Below are positions 1 through 14,700 of a stretch of 64,000 nt of DNA, in pieces (position 1 is the first letter of the stretch; each line of letters opens with the position of its first letter). This DNA comes from Zerene cesonia. Its lineage: Eukaryota > Arthropoda > Insecta > Lepidoptera > Pieridae. The stretch spans positions 3,658,001-3,722,000 of the forward strand of contig NC_052108.1 of the NCBI RefSeq assembly GCF_012273895.1, read 5' to 3'. The position numbers and the translations under genes are program-made. The notes under the pieces were generated by a model. It ran no database searches. It saw only the letters and a program-made list of their open reading frames with translations, and had not been told where the DNA came from.

Positions 1-2491
1 AAAAATAATTATAATTATTAAAAAAACAATTAAACTGCCAAATTTTTGTGTTTTGCGATGAATGTAATGTTGTTTTTACGACCATTTATTTGAAATGCAT
101 ATTAATTTATTAGGACTAATAGGAGATCGTATGTTTATTTTGAATACTAATTGGTCCACTATAAGAAGTAAATCGCTTGATAGTTAAATATTATATTGAT
201 AACTCTTTTAGGGCTACACTTAATATGCATGATACTGCTTCCAAATGTTATTAGGGACCATATTTTAATTTAAACAAACGAATTTTAAGATTTTTTAACC
301 CCTAGCTGATTATCTCGGCCCGTTTTTTTCCTTTTCCTCACCTTTTCCAGTCCATGCCTTCTTCCAGTCGTTTATACTTTTCAATTCCCCTTTAAAAGCG
401 TATTCGCAGTAGCACAACCTCTGTAAATATTCATGGGCGGTAGTGATCGCTTATCATCAGGCGAACCACCAGCCATATAAAATGTAAACGAATGCTTTTA
501 TAATTTAACCTTTAAATGGTCCCATTAGGTACAGGAATACAGGTATAACTAATAAGAAATATGATCTATTATGATTTTGTAAACAAAAAGAGAAATCAAA
601 CAATAGATATGCTACCATCCCTTTTGATAATTAAAATAAATAAATAATAATTTCAACACGTAGAGCCATCTGGCGATAAAAAGTGAAGATATATCAACAA
701 ATTGATTAATGATGTATGAATGATTTTATCGTGTCATATCATTTTTATGTAATGTGGTGTACCAAGGGTACAAACTACAGTTTGGATGAATGTTCAAATG
801 TTCTATTATTGTGAATAAGTGAAGCGCAATAAATTTTATTTAAAACAATTTGACAAAGAAAAATTATAGACCCACAAAACAAAATACCATTGTTTCACTT
901 GTATGTCTCCGAACTAAGTAACGGTTGTAATCAAAGACTTTTTTATATTTTCGCTTTGTTGTAATTTAGCATGAAAATAGTAGGTAGTATTATAGCAGAC
1001 TCCTGTCTAAATATTAGAAGCAAAATGTAATATATGATTATTTGACATAAGCAAATGTATTATATATAGAATATAATATTATACTTTGAATATATACATT
1101 TCATTTAATTTTAATAAAATAATTGACATTTATATGCCTATAAAATACAGTTATAGTTCCGTTGTCACAATTTTTCAAAATTGCATTTGCCAAAGAAGCT
1201 GCTGGGATATCTTTTTAACACTAGGGACTAATGTTCCTCATGAACATTTCCATTGATTTTAACCTTAGATCACCAACTTTGGAGTACAAAGTGCTAACAA
1301 AGGATCGACGGGGGATAAAGTAAAGGCCTGAGAAAAGTGTAGAAAGGAATACAGGCCTACAGCTACTATTGATTCATGAACTCATTTCATTTCTATCTCA
1401 CTTAAGGATTTTCTCCACCGACGAGTAGGTGATCTTGAAACTTCCGAAACTTTTGAAGCTACAATCTACAAAAAAAGCTAGAGAAAAATAAGGAAATAAA
1501 ATAACATTACTTGTAAATCCTTTATTATTTACGTAAAGCTTATTTTACAATTTAACAGACTAAACATATCACAATTATTGGACGATAAATATTGGACAGT
1601 GACAGAAAAGAAATTTTTGATTTCAAGAACTCAGTCAATATGTTAATTTCAAATAATTAAATAATTACGTTAATTTTAAAATAATCGTCTTTAGCAAAAG
1701 TTATTTATGTTTAGTGTTTTTTAATTAAACTATCAAGTTTTTCGATTAGATGATGACAACACATTATTAAATATCACAACTTATAATTAATATTTACAAT
1801 CATTTTTAATCATAATTTAGATTCTCTTAACCACGTTTTACTAAAATTACATTGCGAAGTGCCAAACATAGCTTTATAAAAGCATAATTATTCTCTCGAT
1901 ATGAATACTGTATAGTATTTTACAACACTGATGTTACAGAGGACAGAAAACATATTACAAAACAAAAAAGAGTTACAATGTTAGAAGTCGTAGTACCGTT
2001 ACGCTTTTTTTTTATTAAATTTATACCAACAGAATACTAATTAACTCTTGAATATTTAACAAAACATGGATGCATAATTAAAACACAAATTTCTACACAG
2101 ATTTAGACGATGGGAATTTGGCATTTGGCTTATATTTATATTAACCATTTTCGGGAATCAAAATTGCCATTTAATATTAAAAAAAAATACGTAACTGTCT
2201 GGAAAAGGCACATAACATTATTAAGTCTTTAATTGAAATTCAAAATTCGATTTTCAAATTTAAATAAAGGTGCAAAATCATACCAATAAGAAGGTAATAG
2301 GTGTTGAAAAAGTCAATAATTCAACAATTTTAAACTTACTCATGCAAAATTGTATATTTTTGAACTTTAAATTATATTAAAAATTATAATGAAACCTGGA
2401 TAATGGATATACATACCTAATGCTGTATCTAATAAAATCTAAACAAATTCGTGACTGGGTAAGTAAGTAGAGCACAGATATAACAATATAT
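1..2491 (-). other. 3' untranslated and downstream flank of pipe
   Basis: No coding potential was seen. TTTATT on the plus strand (AATAAA on the gene strand) occurs at 2011-2016 and near 1520 and could be the polyadenylation signal, giving a 3' UTR of roughly 0.5 or 1 kb. The exact end cannot be fixed by eye. A degraded family-B retroposon lies at about 300-485. Confidence 0.4.
300..485 (+). repeat. Retroposon family B, degraded fragment
   Basis: The stretch CCCGTTTTTTTCCTTTTCCT, then CAGTCC, TTCCAGTCG and TTCATGGGCGGTAGTGATCG with TCATCAGGCGAACCACCAG, matches the middle and 3' part of the fuller copy at 59215-59535 in reverse orientation. Confidence 0.75.
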
Positions 2492-2718
2492 TTATAATCT
2501 GTCGTAAATGTGTCTTCTTCCGAAACTAGACGTAGGAGCCGAAGGTAGGGAAATGGTGGGATCTCTTAGAGCTTTGAGTTGCATGTGAAGCCTTTGTTTG
2601 CAGAATTCGTAAAATTCAATCTCTCGCGTGAAATTAGCTCGAACGATATTTTTCACTTCCTCGGAGACTGGTGGCTTAAACGCGTTACGGTTTATTTGAT
2701 TGAACGTATTCAGTTCCT
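2492..2718 (-). CDS. pip: pipe exon 9: C-terminus and stop
   Basis: This reads ELNTFNQINRNAFKPPVSEE and onward through NFTREIEFYEFCKQRLHMQ, then a 26-residue serine/proline-bearing tail ending YDRL and TAA (2494-2492). The REIEFYxFCxQRLHMQ block is typical of Pipe C-termini. Confidence 0.94.
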
Positions 2719-5700
2719 CTGCAAGAAAAATATGGTAACATTTTATATGATGATAAATAAAAAGTGAAGTCCGTGTCCGCTAGTGGGGTATGGGGCAGAT
2801 GATAAACATAAATCATATACAATAATTAATACTTATTCAGTCCTCAGAACAAAGCTCGGTTACAAAATCTTCAAAATACAGACAAGACAGAGGATAACAG
2901 GTAAAATTTAACGTTATCTATGTTTGGATTAGTAATATAATATCTTTATACCCCAATACATCCGCAATGCCCCTCTAAAGAATTTCGGCACGTATCGCTC
3001 GAAGGCTAGCAGCGTCGAGTTCATGTCTTCGAGCACACCCACCACGGCGTACTGCTGCTCCACCACGCGCTTCGCCCTTTGCAGCGCCTCTATTGTATTG
3101 AATGGTCTGGAACGGTGAAGAGTAATTTTAATCTTTTTTTATACATACACACCCCCACAGTGGATTATGGCCTGAACCTTCATAGGAGGCCTGTGTCCCA
3201 GCAGTGGGAACATATATGGGCTGATGATAATGATGATCCCACAGTAAACCGGCGTGAAATAATAGCATGCTTCTGTGTTTCGTACAATTTGTTGGGGAGT
3301 CGGAGACCCGTTTCCTTTTCCTAACCCATCCCCTTTTTCTTACCCCTTTCATGGGTGGTGGTGATCGCTTACCATCAGGCGAACCACCAGCTCAGTTTCC
3401 TGCTAGTACATAAAATAAAGAATTAAGTATTACATTAACATATTTTTGGCATAACGGGGTAACTGTGTACGCTTAAATTAAAACTACTCACGTGCATTGT
3501 GGATCATGTCCGCAGAAGAACAGGGTCTGTCGTCGATGGTCCCCGATACCCTCGTGGCTTTCACCTTCTATGTAGCGACATTCACGGTCACCGCTCAGCA
3601 CACACGTTTCGAAGTCCTGCAAGTAAATCAAATCAAAATAAAAAGGAAAATATCTGCTATAAAGGCCTGTTCTGGAGCGATATTGATAATGATTATAATT
3701 ATATTAAATATAATAATTGTTGATAAGGGCGGAATGAATTTATTGTATGGTTGCAATTTAACAGACCAATGAATCTTTTATTTCATCTTTTTATAATAGG
3801 GGAACTGCTTTTTTATTGTATTACTATGTAATAATCTCGCCAACTATTTATTTAAACAAAATTACTTAGAAACCGCTATTTCATTGAAAATACCTATGCA
3901 ATGACATTCATTTAACTACATATTTTATATTTTATTCCTTGTTGATGCATGTATAGATGGTTACCACTTTTTTATGCATAGCATTTGCTCTAAAAATAAT
4001 TATAATCATTATTTAATGTACAGAAATAACCTGGATATGTAAATTTAATTTTAAGCAGACAACTAAAACATTCTGATCTCGTATGCAAGTATACCACACT
4101 CGAGTGGGTGATGGGTATAGTTACGTTAATATAATATAGAGACGTTTGTTTTCTATTTTCTGAATAATAATGCATGTAGGACACAAGTATATGCGTAATA
4201 ACACGATACAATTAGACCAAAATATAATACATTGCGTTACACTGACAAAAAAGATCCACACGTGATACGGATCAATATTTCGTTCCGCCAATGTAATTAA
4301 AACATCACTTTTTATACAGCAAAACTAATTTATTTTTTGCCGCCACGCTGAAACGTCCTGTCGTAACTTCAACTAAGTACGTGTATGTATCTTATTTAAC
4401 AATAGCCGAATTGTATCGAGATGAGATAGACGTTGATACTTGCAATGACTCGCTAGTACTCACATGGTACCTACTTCCTAACTATTCAGCGCGTAATGTC
4501 GAAACAAGTTTTAGTTTATTTTAAAAGTTATATAGAAAAGATCAAAAATATAAGAGTTTATTCTTTAAATTATAAGCTTTTATGATACTGCAATAGCTGA
4601 AGCTAAAGAAAATAATTATTTAACATGAATGTTAAATAATTATTTTTTTAACTGGATAACGCATTAATTCCTCCGCGAAAATTCTCATATTATAACATTT
4701 AGCTTAAATATGATGACATTGATAACAGCAACCCATTAGGTTGAGACCGCTGACAAAAAAAAAACAACCCTTTAGTTTAGAAATTTTGAAAGAAAAAATT
4801 TGATCACGAGGCAGGATTCGAACCTGCGTATCTTGCCTAACCGTAGCAAACCCTTTAGTTTGTTTTTTTTTAGAATTAAAAATAAAATTGAATATTATAC
4901 AAAAAAGTTGCCAGTTACTCTTCCAAGACAATTTAAATAGAAATATTATCGATTAAAGCGATTGAATATTCGCTCACACATAAACTTATAGGAATATAAC
5001 AGCGACTAGTGACAACCTACAATTAATCTAATGAATTTTTATCATAATCATTTAATAATAAAAGTAGTTAATTAAAAGTGTGCTTAAATTTCATTTTGTT
5101 GAACATTAATTATACACACTACTTATATGTGTATCATTGATGCTAGAGCACAGTTAAACAGTTAAACTCTACGTCAATCACATCACTATCGTTCCCATTA
5201 ATTATTCTCAGTACTGCTATACAATTAGCACGCTTCGACCCCAACGCGAGTAAAGGATAAGTAATTGAATCGATCAAGATTAGATATTTTTACATTTAAA
5301 CACGTTTTAATCAGTTAACTTTTTAATTAGTTAGAAGTATACTGTAAAACAACATAATATTATTATACAGATAGTTCTCTGTTAAATAACAACTTTATAA
5401 TATTATTTGAAATTGACTCAGTGCTATTGTGAGTGGCTGTTATGAGCGCCAAATGTTTCTGTGCAGTCCCAATATGTATCGAATCCCATGCAATATTTAG
5501 GCAACCATCACTTATGACTAGTTAGATTACATGGAGCCCATTTTATCAATTTGTACTTAACTTCATAAAAAAAAAGAAAGTAGAAGGCGAAGCGTTAAAT
5601 TGTCTATTTTCTTTATTTATTGTAAATTTCCAGAACTTTTGCAAGTAAAACAACATAAAAGGATCACTTTATGCTGTCAAGAAAGCCCTTCACCAAATGA

Positions 5701-8700
5701 CCGAAGTCGAGTACGCAACTTTCAAAAGCAAAATGTCCCATCACAAACATGAAGTTCCAATGTCTTGACATATAAAAAGCATGTCTACTGACAGCGAAAA
5801 CGAGATCACACAATACAATAATGGTCTATCTGGGTCTTTGCACCTGTCGCTTTGTCGTGGTTACCGAATCGGAGTCATTTCTCGTTTCTTCGAACTACTT
5901 AGTTCATTACTATCGTGACTGTGTAGGTTTCTTTGGAAGACTAATCTTGTATTAGTTCGCGATTGTGTGATATAGTACTCAGTAATTGCTAGAGTGTGTA
6001 AACATCTTCTAATCAAAACGGTGAATTGAGGAAAAAATTTAATGAAGAATTTTTTACTAATGATGTAGATGCCCTAGGACATGCATGACATGCTATAGGA
6101 CTAATTGCGTACCAAAATTACAAATAGTTTCATGCTAGCACGCAACTTCGGACTTCCTTCTCCTAATTACAAGTTATGATTTTGAATTGTTCATTAATTT
6201 ATTTACCCCTTGTAAGATATCTCATTTATACCTATTACTTTGTAATATCACAATGAAAATAAATATGATTATCATGTGTAGGCATCACTGATCCAAAGTT
6301 AATGATAGATGAGATGTAATTTACAAATTTGTTTTACAATAGACTTTGATATGATATGTGATTCACAATTCATTTAGTAAAAGATCGTTACGAGCTGTCA
6401 ATTTTTTAGATTGACAGCTGTTTCGTATCATTAATCTTAACTATCTCCCAATGACACGTAAACGATAATATCACACCTTGTGTGTAAATAGACATGCAAT
6501 TTCACGATCAATAAAACCCCAGTACTAATCATGAATCAAAACACGCCACTTTATTTTTTTTGCTTTTATGTTTTACCACAAAAAATCAAGTCATCAATTG
6601 GACTCTTTGATTTAATTGAGTAAAAAAACACCGTTGAATTTTTTCGTATAAAAATGTACCTACGAATATTTTTTGCCATTATGGAGTTAGGTTTTTAATA
6701 TAATTGAAGAATAATAATTAACCTAGTATATGCTCTGATTACATCACGAGCTTTATAATCCCAGAAGTTTTTAAATCAGGGCGAATCAAGAATAGATGCA
6801 AGAAACCATAGTAATTTACAGATCTCCGGGTTTATACACGCGCCTCTATCCGCGTCACAATGTAGATAGGCTCTAAAATCTCAGTTACACGGAGTGCGTG
6901 TCCGATTGCTAACTCATTGATCTTCAAATCGACACGGGCTGAACAACCGCATCTAATGGACAACACCGAATGAAGATCGCAGCGTGAGAGTAATGATCCC
7001 TTTGCGAAATACACACAACAAATAACACATCTATAACACCGCATCATTTGAAACGTTTCCTTTCTTATATATGCGAGTTAAAGCTGATATTCGCTTGATG
7101 CCACTGAGATGATGGATTAGATACCGCAATGGTAATAAAATGTTTTTACTGTGAAGCTTCTGGCATAATGTATCCATCTTCGATAATTTTATACGCAGTT
7201 CAAAACAGTTTAGTCCTAAGACGATGGTATGTGTTTAAAAACTCCGTTATAAAAGGTTTTTCATGGAGTGGGTAATTTTATGAATAAGTTGGTATTTGCA
7301 TTAATTAACCACGGTGGGTAACGTAGGACGTACCTACCCTTTACTTATCATCTATTTATGCTAAAACATTAAGCGGTCAAGACCCTCGTCTGTAGTCGAT
7401 GTCTTTTGCCGACCGGATTACATAATTTGCATTAATATTTTATTTAAAATTAATAGGATTCCTTGTTTCGCCGAACAATATTACTATTTTTTTCTCTAAC
7501 CCCAAAATATTCACGGCCTATCACAAAAGAAATAGCGAAGTTAGTGATATTATTAAACAAGTTTCTTGTGAATTGCTTCGTGGGAACTCACAATTGAAAT
7601 AATTACACATTGTAAGGACACGTAAGAAAAATGTGACAAAGACAAATTGTATTCGAGCTTCATCCTAGAGGCCATTGCGATTTCACGTTGCAAAGTTGCA
7701 ATTTGTAGCGTGACTGAGTAATAATACATAATAAACTGATAAAGCGAATTATATCATAGCTATGCTTTCATCTTTGCTTTTACGCGAGCCTTAATATATA
7801 AGGCTTTTATTTCTATAGAAATAAAAGTTATATTAGAATTAACAGCAATTATTTTTTTTATTATTTATGACAATATTTCGAATATTTCACGGTGAACGTA
7901 ATCTCGCGATCGATTTAGAAATTAGAAAAGCATCTTCTACCAGTTTAAAAATTGTAAGTCAAGTTAATGCAATCTTGCAAATGAAAATATTCCGTACAAG
8001 TTTTTACGTCTTAACGCTTACATTGTAATAAAGTAGGAACTAAAATATACACACACCTTTCTAAGCCATGCAGGGTCTGGCAAAGGTAGGTCTGGAAACA
8101 CCCTTTTTCTTTCCACATAGTACCAGGGAGCCCTCACGTAATAGTACCACGAGATGACACGTTCTACCGGGTCACGGACTATGTTTATATAAATTGGCGA
8201 TGGCAGCCCAAACCTGGAAATACAAGTAGTTTATATTAGTTTAATATAAAATTAGGTCTTCGTTTGGACTTTATAAGTCTGTAATGTTTTTTTTAATTAT
8301 GATAATTCATCGTCAGACGAGGTTTATATCCACGTCGTTTATTATCTATGCTGATTTTTACAGCTCCCAGCATTAAGATACAAATATTTGCTTCAGGCAT
8401 TATGACGTATGCAGCAAAACAGTAGCGCGGCAGAAGCATATCCCTTCAATAAGAACAGCAGCGGCTGCCGCGCTGCAGTTTAGTTCAGTGAAGCGCAATC
8501 CTTTTCAAAAATGGATATTTACAGGCCACGGCGCGTCATTGATAGAGTAGTAAATGTGCGATCTTTTGAAATACGCGGGGGGAAGATAGTAATAATTTTC
8601 ACTATTTTAAATATATTTCTTTATCAGTGTAGGAATTACATATTTTACTTATACTCCAAATTTGTAGGCAATTATTAGCAGCGCAAACCTTATCACGCAG

Positions 8701-11700
8701 AAAATAAAAATAGTTGTCGTTATTGCTATTCCCACATATTACAAAAAAAAAACACAAAAATTGTGACACAAGAATCATATGATATTTCATTCAATTATTA
8801 TGAAGATATAAAGACATTATAAGGAACTGAATACCTATAGTAACCAATTAATCAATTAAACACAGTAAATAAAAAACTTTAGCTAAAAACTATCATTCCA
8901 TTATAGAAACATCGGTCGCTTGCTTTCATCACTTTAATAATTATTAACAGGGCGTTCCTAATTATATCTATGGTGCTTAATTTCACTCATAATTATATAG
9001 ACAAGTTAATCAAGATGAAACAGCAATTACGGTTAATGAGGGCGTAAGAATAGAATGATTTTAGCACGTGTATTTCAGTGTAGGTATCATACGTATAAAT
9101 ATAGAATAGTATTTATCGCGAGATCGCTTGTACGAATTCAAAACAAAAGCATTGATTGATGTTTGGCGCTAACATTAAAGCGTTCAGCTAGTATGAGAAA
9201 TTGTAATTATGTTTATTAATTATTGTACAGTTAAATATGCAAATAGTTTGTAAATTATGAAGGTAGATTAATTTGTGTTGTGGTAAATAAGCAATGAATT
9301 CACGGTTACGGTTATGAATAACAGAAAAGTTGGTCACGTTTTGAAACGATTTAATTCTGGAGACAAACTACGCACCTGCGTACTACTTATGAATGAGAAA
9401 TGATGTTCAAAGAATTAAATTAAGGGCCAACAACGTCTTCTTCCATTTATATTTATGTAATTTATAATATAAGTTAATTATATAAAACTCATATAGAATT
9501 AATTGCAATTTTATTGGTGTATTTTTATTTAGTTCACTGTTCATATCTATGAAAAATATCTTCAGTACAAATCCGTGGCTAGGAAACTTAAAAATTATTG
9601 AATTTATTGAGCTCTCTCTGTTATCTTATAGATTACAAAACAGTATATTACAAAGAAACAAATATAATTACCGGGTGAAGTTCGTATAGCAGACGTGTTT
9701 GGCGTAAGATGCTGGTGGACTGTAGGCGGAGACCAAGCTGGCGAGGACTTGCTGGTCTGCTGGAGCGAGTCGGATAGTCTCTACACGTTGAACTGTGTCT
9801 CGATGGAAGCCTGTTCAAAAGAGTTACTCGTTTGAATAAAATGTTGACTGAAATCATTAGTCATGGGATCAGATTTTTAATCATAGAGTGATGCCCCAAA
9901 GTTTGCTTTAACCTTTGTTAGAAACCGATACGATGATGTACTACGTGATTATATAGCGTCTCCAAGAATATTAATAATGTGTGTGTTAGAAGATTGGACA
10001 AAAGAGTCTTTATATTATGAAAGTATTACAGATAATCATGAGATTTGTTAAACGCAACAAAGTTTCTATTGCTTTGTATAATTATGTGCACCTACATGCA
10101 AAAATTTGATGCCACTGTAAAAATACGCGTTAAACAGGTTACGTTCAATTTAAACGCAATTAAGTATTACAGAACAAACTTAGATTGGAACTACATCATT
10201 TTAGTGGTATATTCTGCTAATCGATAGTTTGTGTAGTTAAACATTCAACATACTGATTAGTTTCGGAAACCAATCTTGCAGCAAATATGTGTGGTGAGAT
10301 CCTAACGGTTCAGACTGTAATTCTATCTACAGGTAGCAGTGACAACACAATGCTGTCAACAAATCTTTGTATTTTACCCAAGGTAAAGTAAGTCATTAGT
10401 ATTGTTTGGTGTTAGCACGGAGTTATATAATCATTGCCCAGTTTTCGCATCGCTGCCTTAACAAAAGATGTTATTTTTAAACACAATTCCACACAGACCA
10501 GGGACAAAATAATTTTATAAAAACTGACGTAGTTCTAGCTTGTTTGTTGCGTTATAGAAATACTAGCTGCGCCCCGCGGTTTCACCCGCGTATTTCGTAT
10601 CCCGTAGGAATATCGGAATAAAAAGTTGCCTATATGTTATTCCAGTTGTCCAGCTGTCTACGTACCGAATTTCATTGTAAATTAGTAGTTCTTGCGTGAA
10701 AGAGCAACAAACACACACACATCCTTACAAATTTTCGCATTTATAATATTAGAAGGATAAGATATATTATAGTAGGATTACATACTATGTTAGCGATTTT
10801 CAATAACATCAGTTTTCTACTTTGTAGTAGAAAGAATGAAAATAAAACCAACAAATGCAAAATATAATGAAAAATAACGACGTATAAGTATATTGTACTC
10901 GTAGGATTTACACGTCGATGAGATGAAAATCAGTTGCGATGCTTAAGTCTAGAATATATGCTATATATATTTAATACATCCAACTTCTTGTAGGGTCATA
11001 TTTTTATTTCTATCCGAAGCGCAGAGAGTTAAGCAGTAGGCAGACGTTGAACAAAAATAAAGTCCAATTATGTTCTAATTAAACTTACCAAACTGATTCC
11101 GTATAGCGAGTCGTCTCAGGAGCTCCATGAAGGTTTGACTGCCTACTTTAGGTACCCTATTGAAGAATAGCACCTCGACATCAGCCCGGGCCGTATTGTT
11201 CAAGTCCCATGGATCAGGAAGGATTTCTTCCGTTATTTCCTGCAATGCTTCATCCGATCTCACAATTTCTGATTCCAGAGTTCTTTGTGGTTTACTCCGT
11301 TCCTGAATAAAACCAATTATTAAACACATACAATAAAATATTTATAAAAATAAACGTATTTCTTCATTTCCTTCGAATTCATTTAAATTAAAATATTAAG
11401 TACTTCTAAACAATATTTTTATTTAAGTTTGTTTATATTGAATGGTTACTGTGTTCTCCAATTAAACTAAATTTTATTTCATCTAGCACCGATGATTTTG
11501 ACGCAATTTGGTAAAACTTCTACTCTATATTTATCCATAAAACGAATAATCAGCCACTGACTACAAAAAACGGAATACATCACTTTGACAGCCTTTTTAT
11601 ACTAATTCTATTCTTTCACTTGTCCTTCCAACAAAAACCAATTTATTCCTGTCCATAGAGAATTAACATAAAATGACTTACAACGCCGGTGTTCCTTCGC

Positions 11701-14700
11701 AGAGCCTCGAGCGCCTCTTTGTATTCCTGAGCCGACGCGTACGCATGTTCTGTGCGATCTGTCTGAATTCCTATGAGCAAGTGTATTTTATCATTAATAA
11801 TATGCTATGTGTAGGAGTTAATAGTTATAGAATAAGACGAGTAACAAGTTTTAGAAATTTAATCAATTCAAATGACAAATTACAGTCTGGCAAAAATATA
11901 GTTTTATTGGGTCTTTCGGTTTAGTGAGTGAAGATCACTGTTTAAGCACAAATTAACTTCCGTTTCTTACCTGTTTTTGGAATAGATACTTATGAGCATT
12001 ATAATGTTGACAATTGAGTGTAATTGCATAAGTGCGAAATAATTTAAAAGAAAATCGCAATAAAGCATGTATGTATTTACGTAATATGATATTAAAATAT
12101 GAGTTATATATAAATTCGATTCCTAGAAATGGATGATTTAGAATGACTATACAAAAGAATGGAATTTACGAAAGGTGATTGGACCTATAATCATTAAACA
12201 CACATATCTTGAATAGTAAAGTACAATGCACTATATTTTCAAATTATATGCGTAATTTATGTACCAGAAACCAATAATTTGTAGCCGCAGTTAAGTGAAT
12301 AGCATTATTTATCATAGAAACTGTTTTTTGTTCTCACTCGATAATAATGGGGACAAATATGTGCTCTTATGAGCATTGAATTTTATTCAATTACAGTATA
12401 ATCTTTTGAACTTTATTTTGTAATTTATTATATTTTTATGCTTTACGGGTGAAATAAACAATGATTTTTCATGGTAATTTATAATTAAGGTGTTTTTATA
12501 TTCAGCTTTTTTACATTTATTACTTTCGTATGGTTTGCTTGATCGTAAATACCCTTTGAATTGTGTTATTTAGCCTTTCATTTCACACCGGTTGGAAAAA
12601 GCTGTCATAATCTGTATGTTTATTCTCTATTCCGATATTGTTTCATGGTTAAAACTATTCACAGCATAAACTACTTGAGATTGATATGTTGATAAAAAAT
12701 GTCTCTTACGAAATTAGTATAGTTATTTACAATTTATTTTTTTCTTATTTTCATTTATCCATTGATTCACTCTGATTCATCTCAGATGTTTCTTTATTTT
12801 CATGCTTAAAGTTAAGAGATAATACCCTTTTATTAAGCGTGGATAGAAATAATTCAATTCGCTTCATCAACAAAAAAGTGTCACGAGAAATGGCATCGCG
12901 GTGGTCGGCGCCGAGCTCATGACTCTAGAACTAATCGGTTACAAAGATTAGGCGTAAAATACTCGCTAATATTTCATTATAGAATCAAGCTCATAAAAAT
13001 AGTAAGCCCGTTGCTTTGGTAATTGTAGTGTTATTGATATGTAATTAGCGACAAGAAACAGATAACATAGTCGTTGGATTATAAGTAAAGATTAATATGT
13101 GAAAGACCTATTCCTGTCTATAACCTATTTCTGAGCCATATTACATACACAGTCGTTCAGCGGAACTGTCATAATGACAGTGAGTGATGACAGATGAGTA
13201 AAATCCATCCATCGCGCTAAACTATCAGTTCATGATTTTGTATTAATATAAGGACGTTTAAACGAAAATAAAGTAGGTATGAAAAATCATTCGCGACGTA
13301 ATAAAATATTTGTCTATAGACTAAAAGCTCCTTTACATTGACCAAATAAATAAGTTACATAATAGCAGCAATTTATTCAAGTATTTTGTCTTTTCGTTCA
13401 AAACAAATTTAATTGCTTTCTTATAGTACATATATTCAAATCAAACATACTTTGATGCTTTATATATTTGGCTAAAATATATAAAGGAGCGAACTTCATC
13501 AAACCAAATCACAGATAAATAATTGGTATCCAAGCTAGCAGCTATCAAAACTATGTTATCTCAAGCATATACCACGATATACGATGGCATTTGCGCTATC
13601 GTCCTATATCATAACGGTGATTTCATCTGTAAATTTCTCCAATACACGTTATAAATCTTCCGATCTTACTTCGTGACCTTATATTCAGACGTGGAAATTG
13701 TCTTTCACGAATCTATAATCTACCGAAGGTTGTTGGCATCAACGCTGTAAGAAATTTGTAGTAAAATAGACATTAACCAAAAAACAACTGAGCTATGCTT
13801 AGACTTACTACGTCTGTCTGCGATTTGAAATAATTACAGTTATAAATTCTTTTCTACAAAGAAAAGGGGAAAACAATCGCCGAGAAAAGAAAAGCAGAAA
13901 TAAAGTCATTACTCTAACTCTCGTTTTTTTCTTTTCTTATAGTAGTCAGAAAATTAATTTTGTATAAATTATTTTTATAATAAGTTTTTACTTGGAAGTA
14001 ACCAATTTCATTACTAAAGATTGAAAAATAATAGCTTTTACGCTTTTTTTATAAATCAGATACACCTTTCGAAAACTCATCGAAAGTTATCATAGAGCGA
14101 TGATCCCATTTGATAAAATATACTCGTTCCGTGTTAGGTTTTATTTTATTTGAATTCTTTATGTATGAAACTAGATAGATTTTCGAATAAAGTTGTCTTT
14201 AATCTATGTGTGTACTATATTTTGTGTATACCTTTTTCTTGGTATTATAAATTAATTTAGAAATTTTTGCTCGTTAATGGGGCACTTGGCCAGCGTGGAT
14301 TGCTTGAACATTCACGGGAGGCCCGTGTGCCTGCAATGGGTATAGGTACTTGTGAGCTGATTATGATGAAATGGAGCATTATTATCATTTGTTTTTGTAG
14401 ACATCGTATGTATTCCAGTACAAGGATTAACGTAAATTGATAATACAAAAATTCATTCAATACGACTAAATATAAAATAGTTCTTCACATAAACATTATA
14501 CCTACCTACTTTGTACTCAGACGCTCCAATTCAAATTAAAAAGTCCGCTACGAGTAAGTTTTTCATTACAAATGCACTTACGTTGTAAAAGATTGTTTTA
14601 AAATACGTGTGCAAACAAAAAAGCTATCTACTTACGATTACAGATGGAGTGTGAACTCATAATAAGCTATTCGGAAGCGTAACCGCAAAAACTACATCTT

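Larger units (their letters stand above)
3617..8056 (-). other. pipe intron 6
   Basis: AT-rich and without protein-coding signal. It holds a retroposed tRNA-half-like fragment (about 4782-4848), a perfect 18-bp hairpin (4609-4646), a smaller hairpin (6393-6419) and a 24-nt palindrome (7804-7827). Nothing else stood out. Confidence 0.7.

Noticed and set aside
4800..4850. Possible functional tRNA gene
   Set aside because: Only the T arm and part of the 3' side are present; no D arm or pairing acceptor strand.
9648..9857. 69-codon minus-strand frame
   Set aside because: It is an alternative frame across pipe exon 5. The frame used in pipe is the one that matches the splice phases and the Pipe family.
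11673..11924. 83-codon plus-strand frame
   Set aside because: Antisense shadow of pipe exon 3 extending into AT-rich intron.
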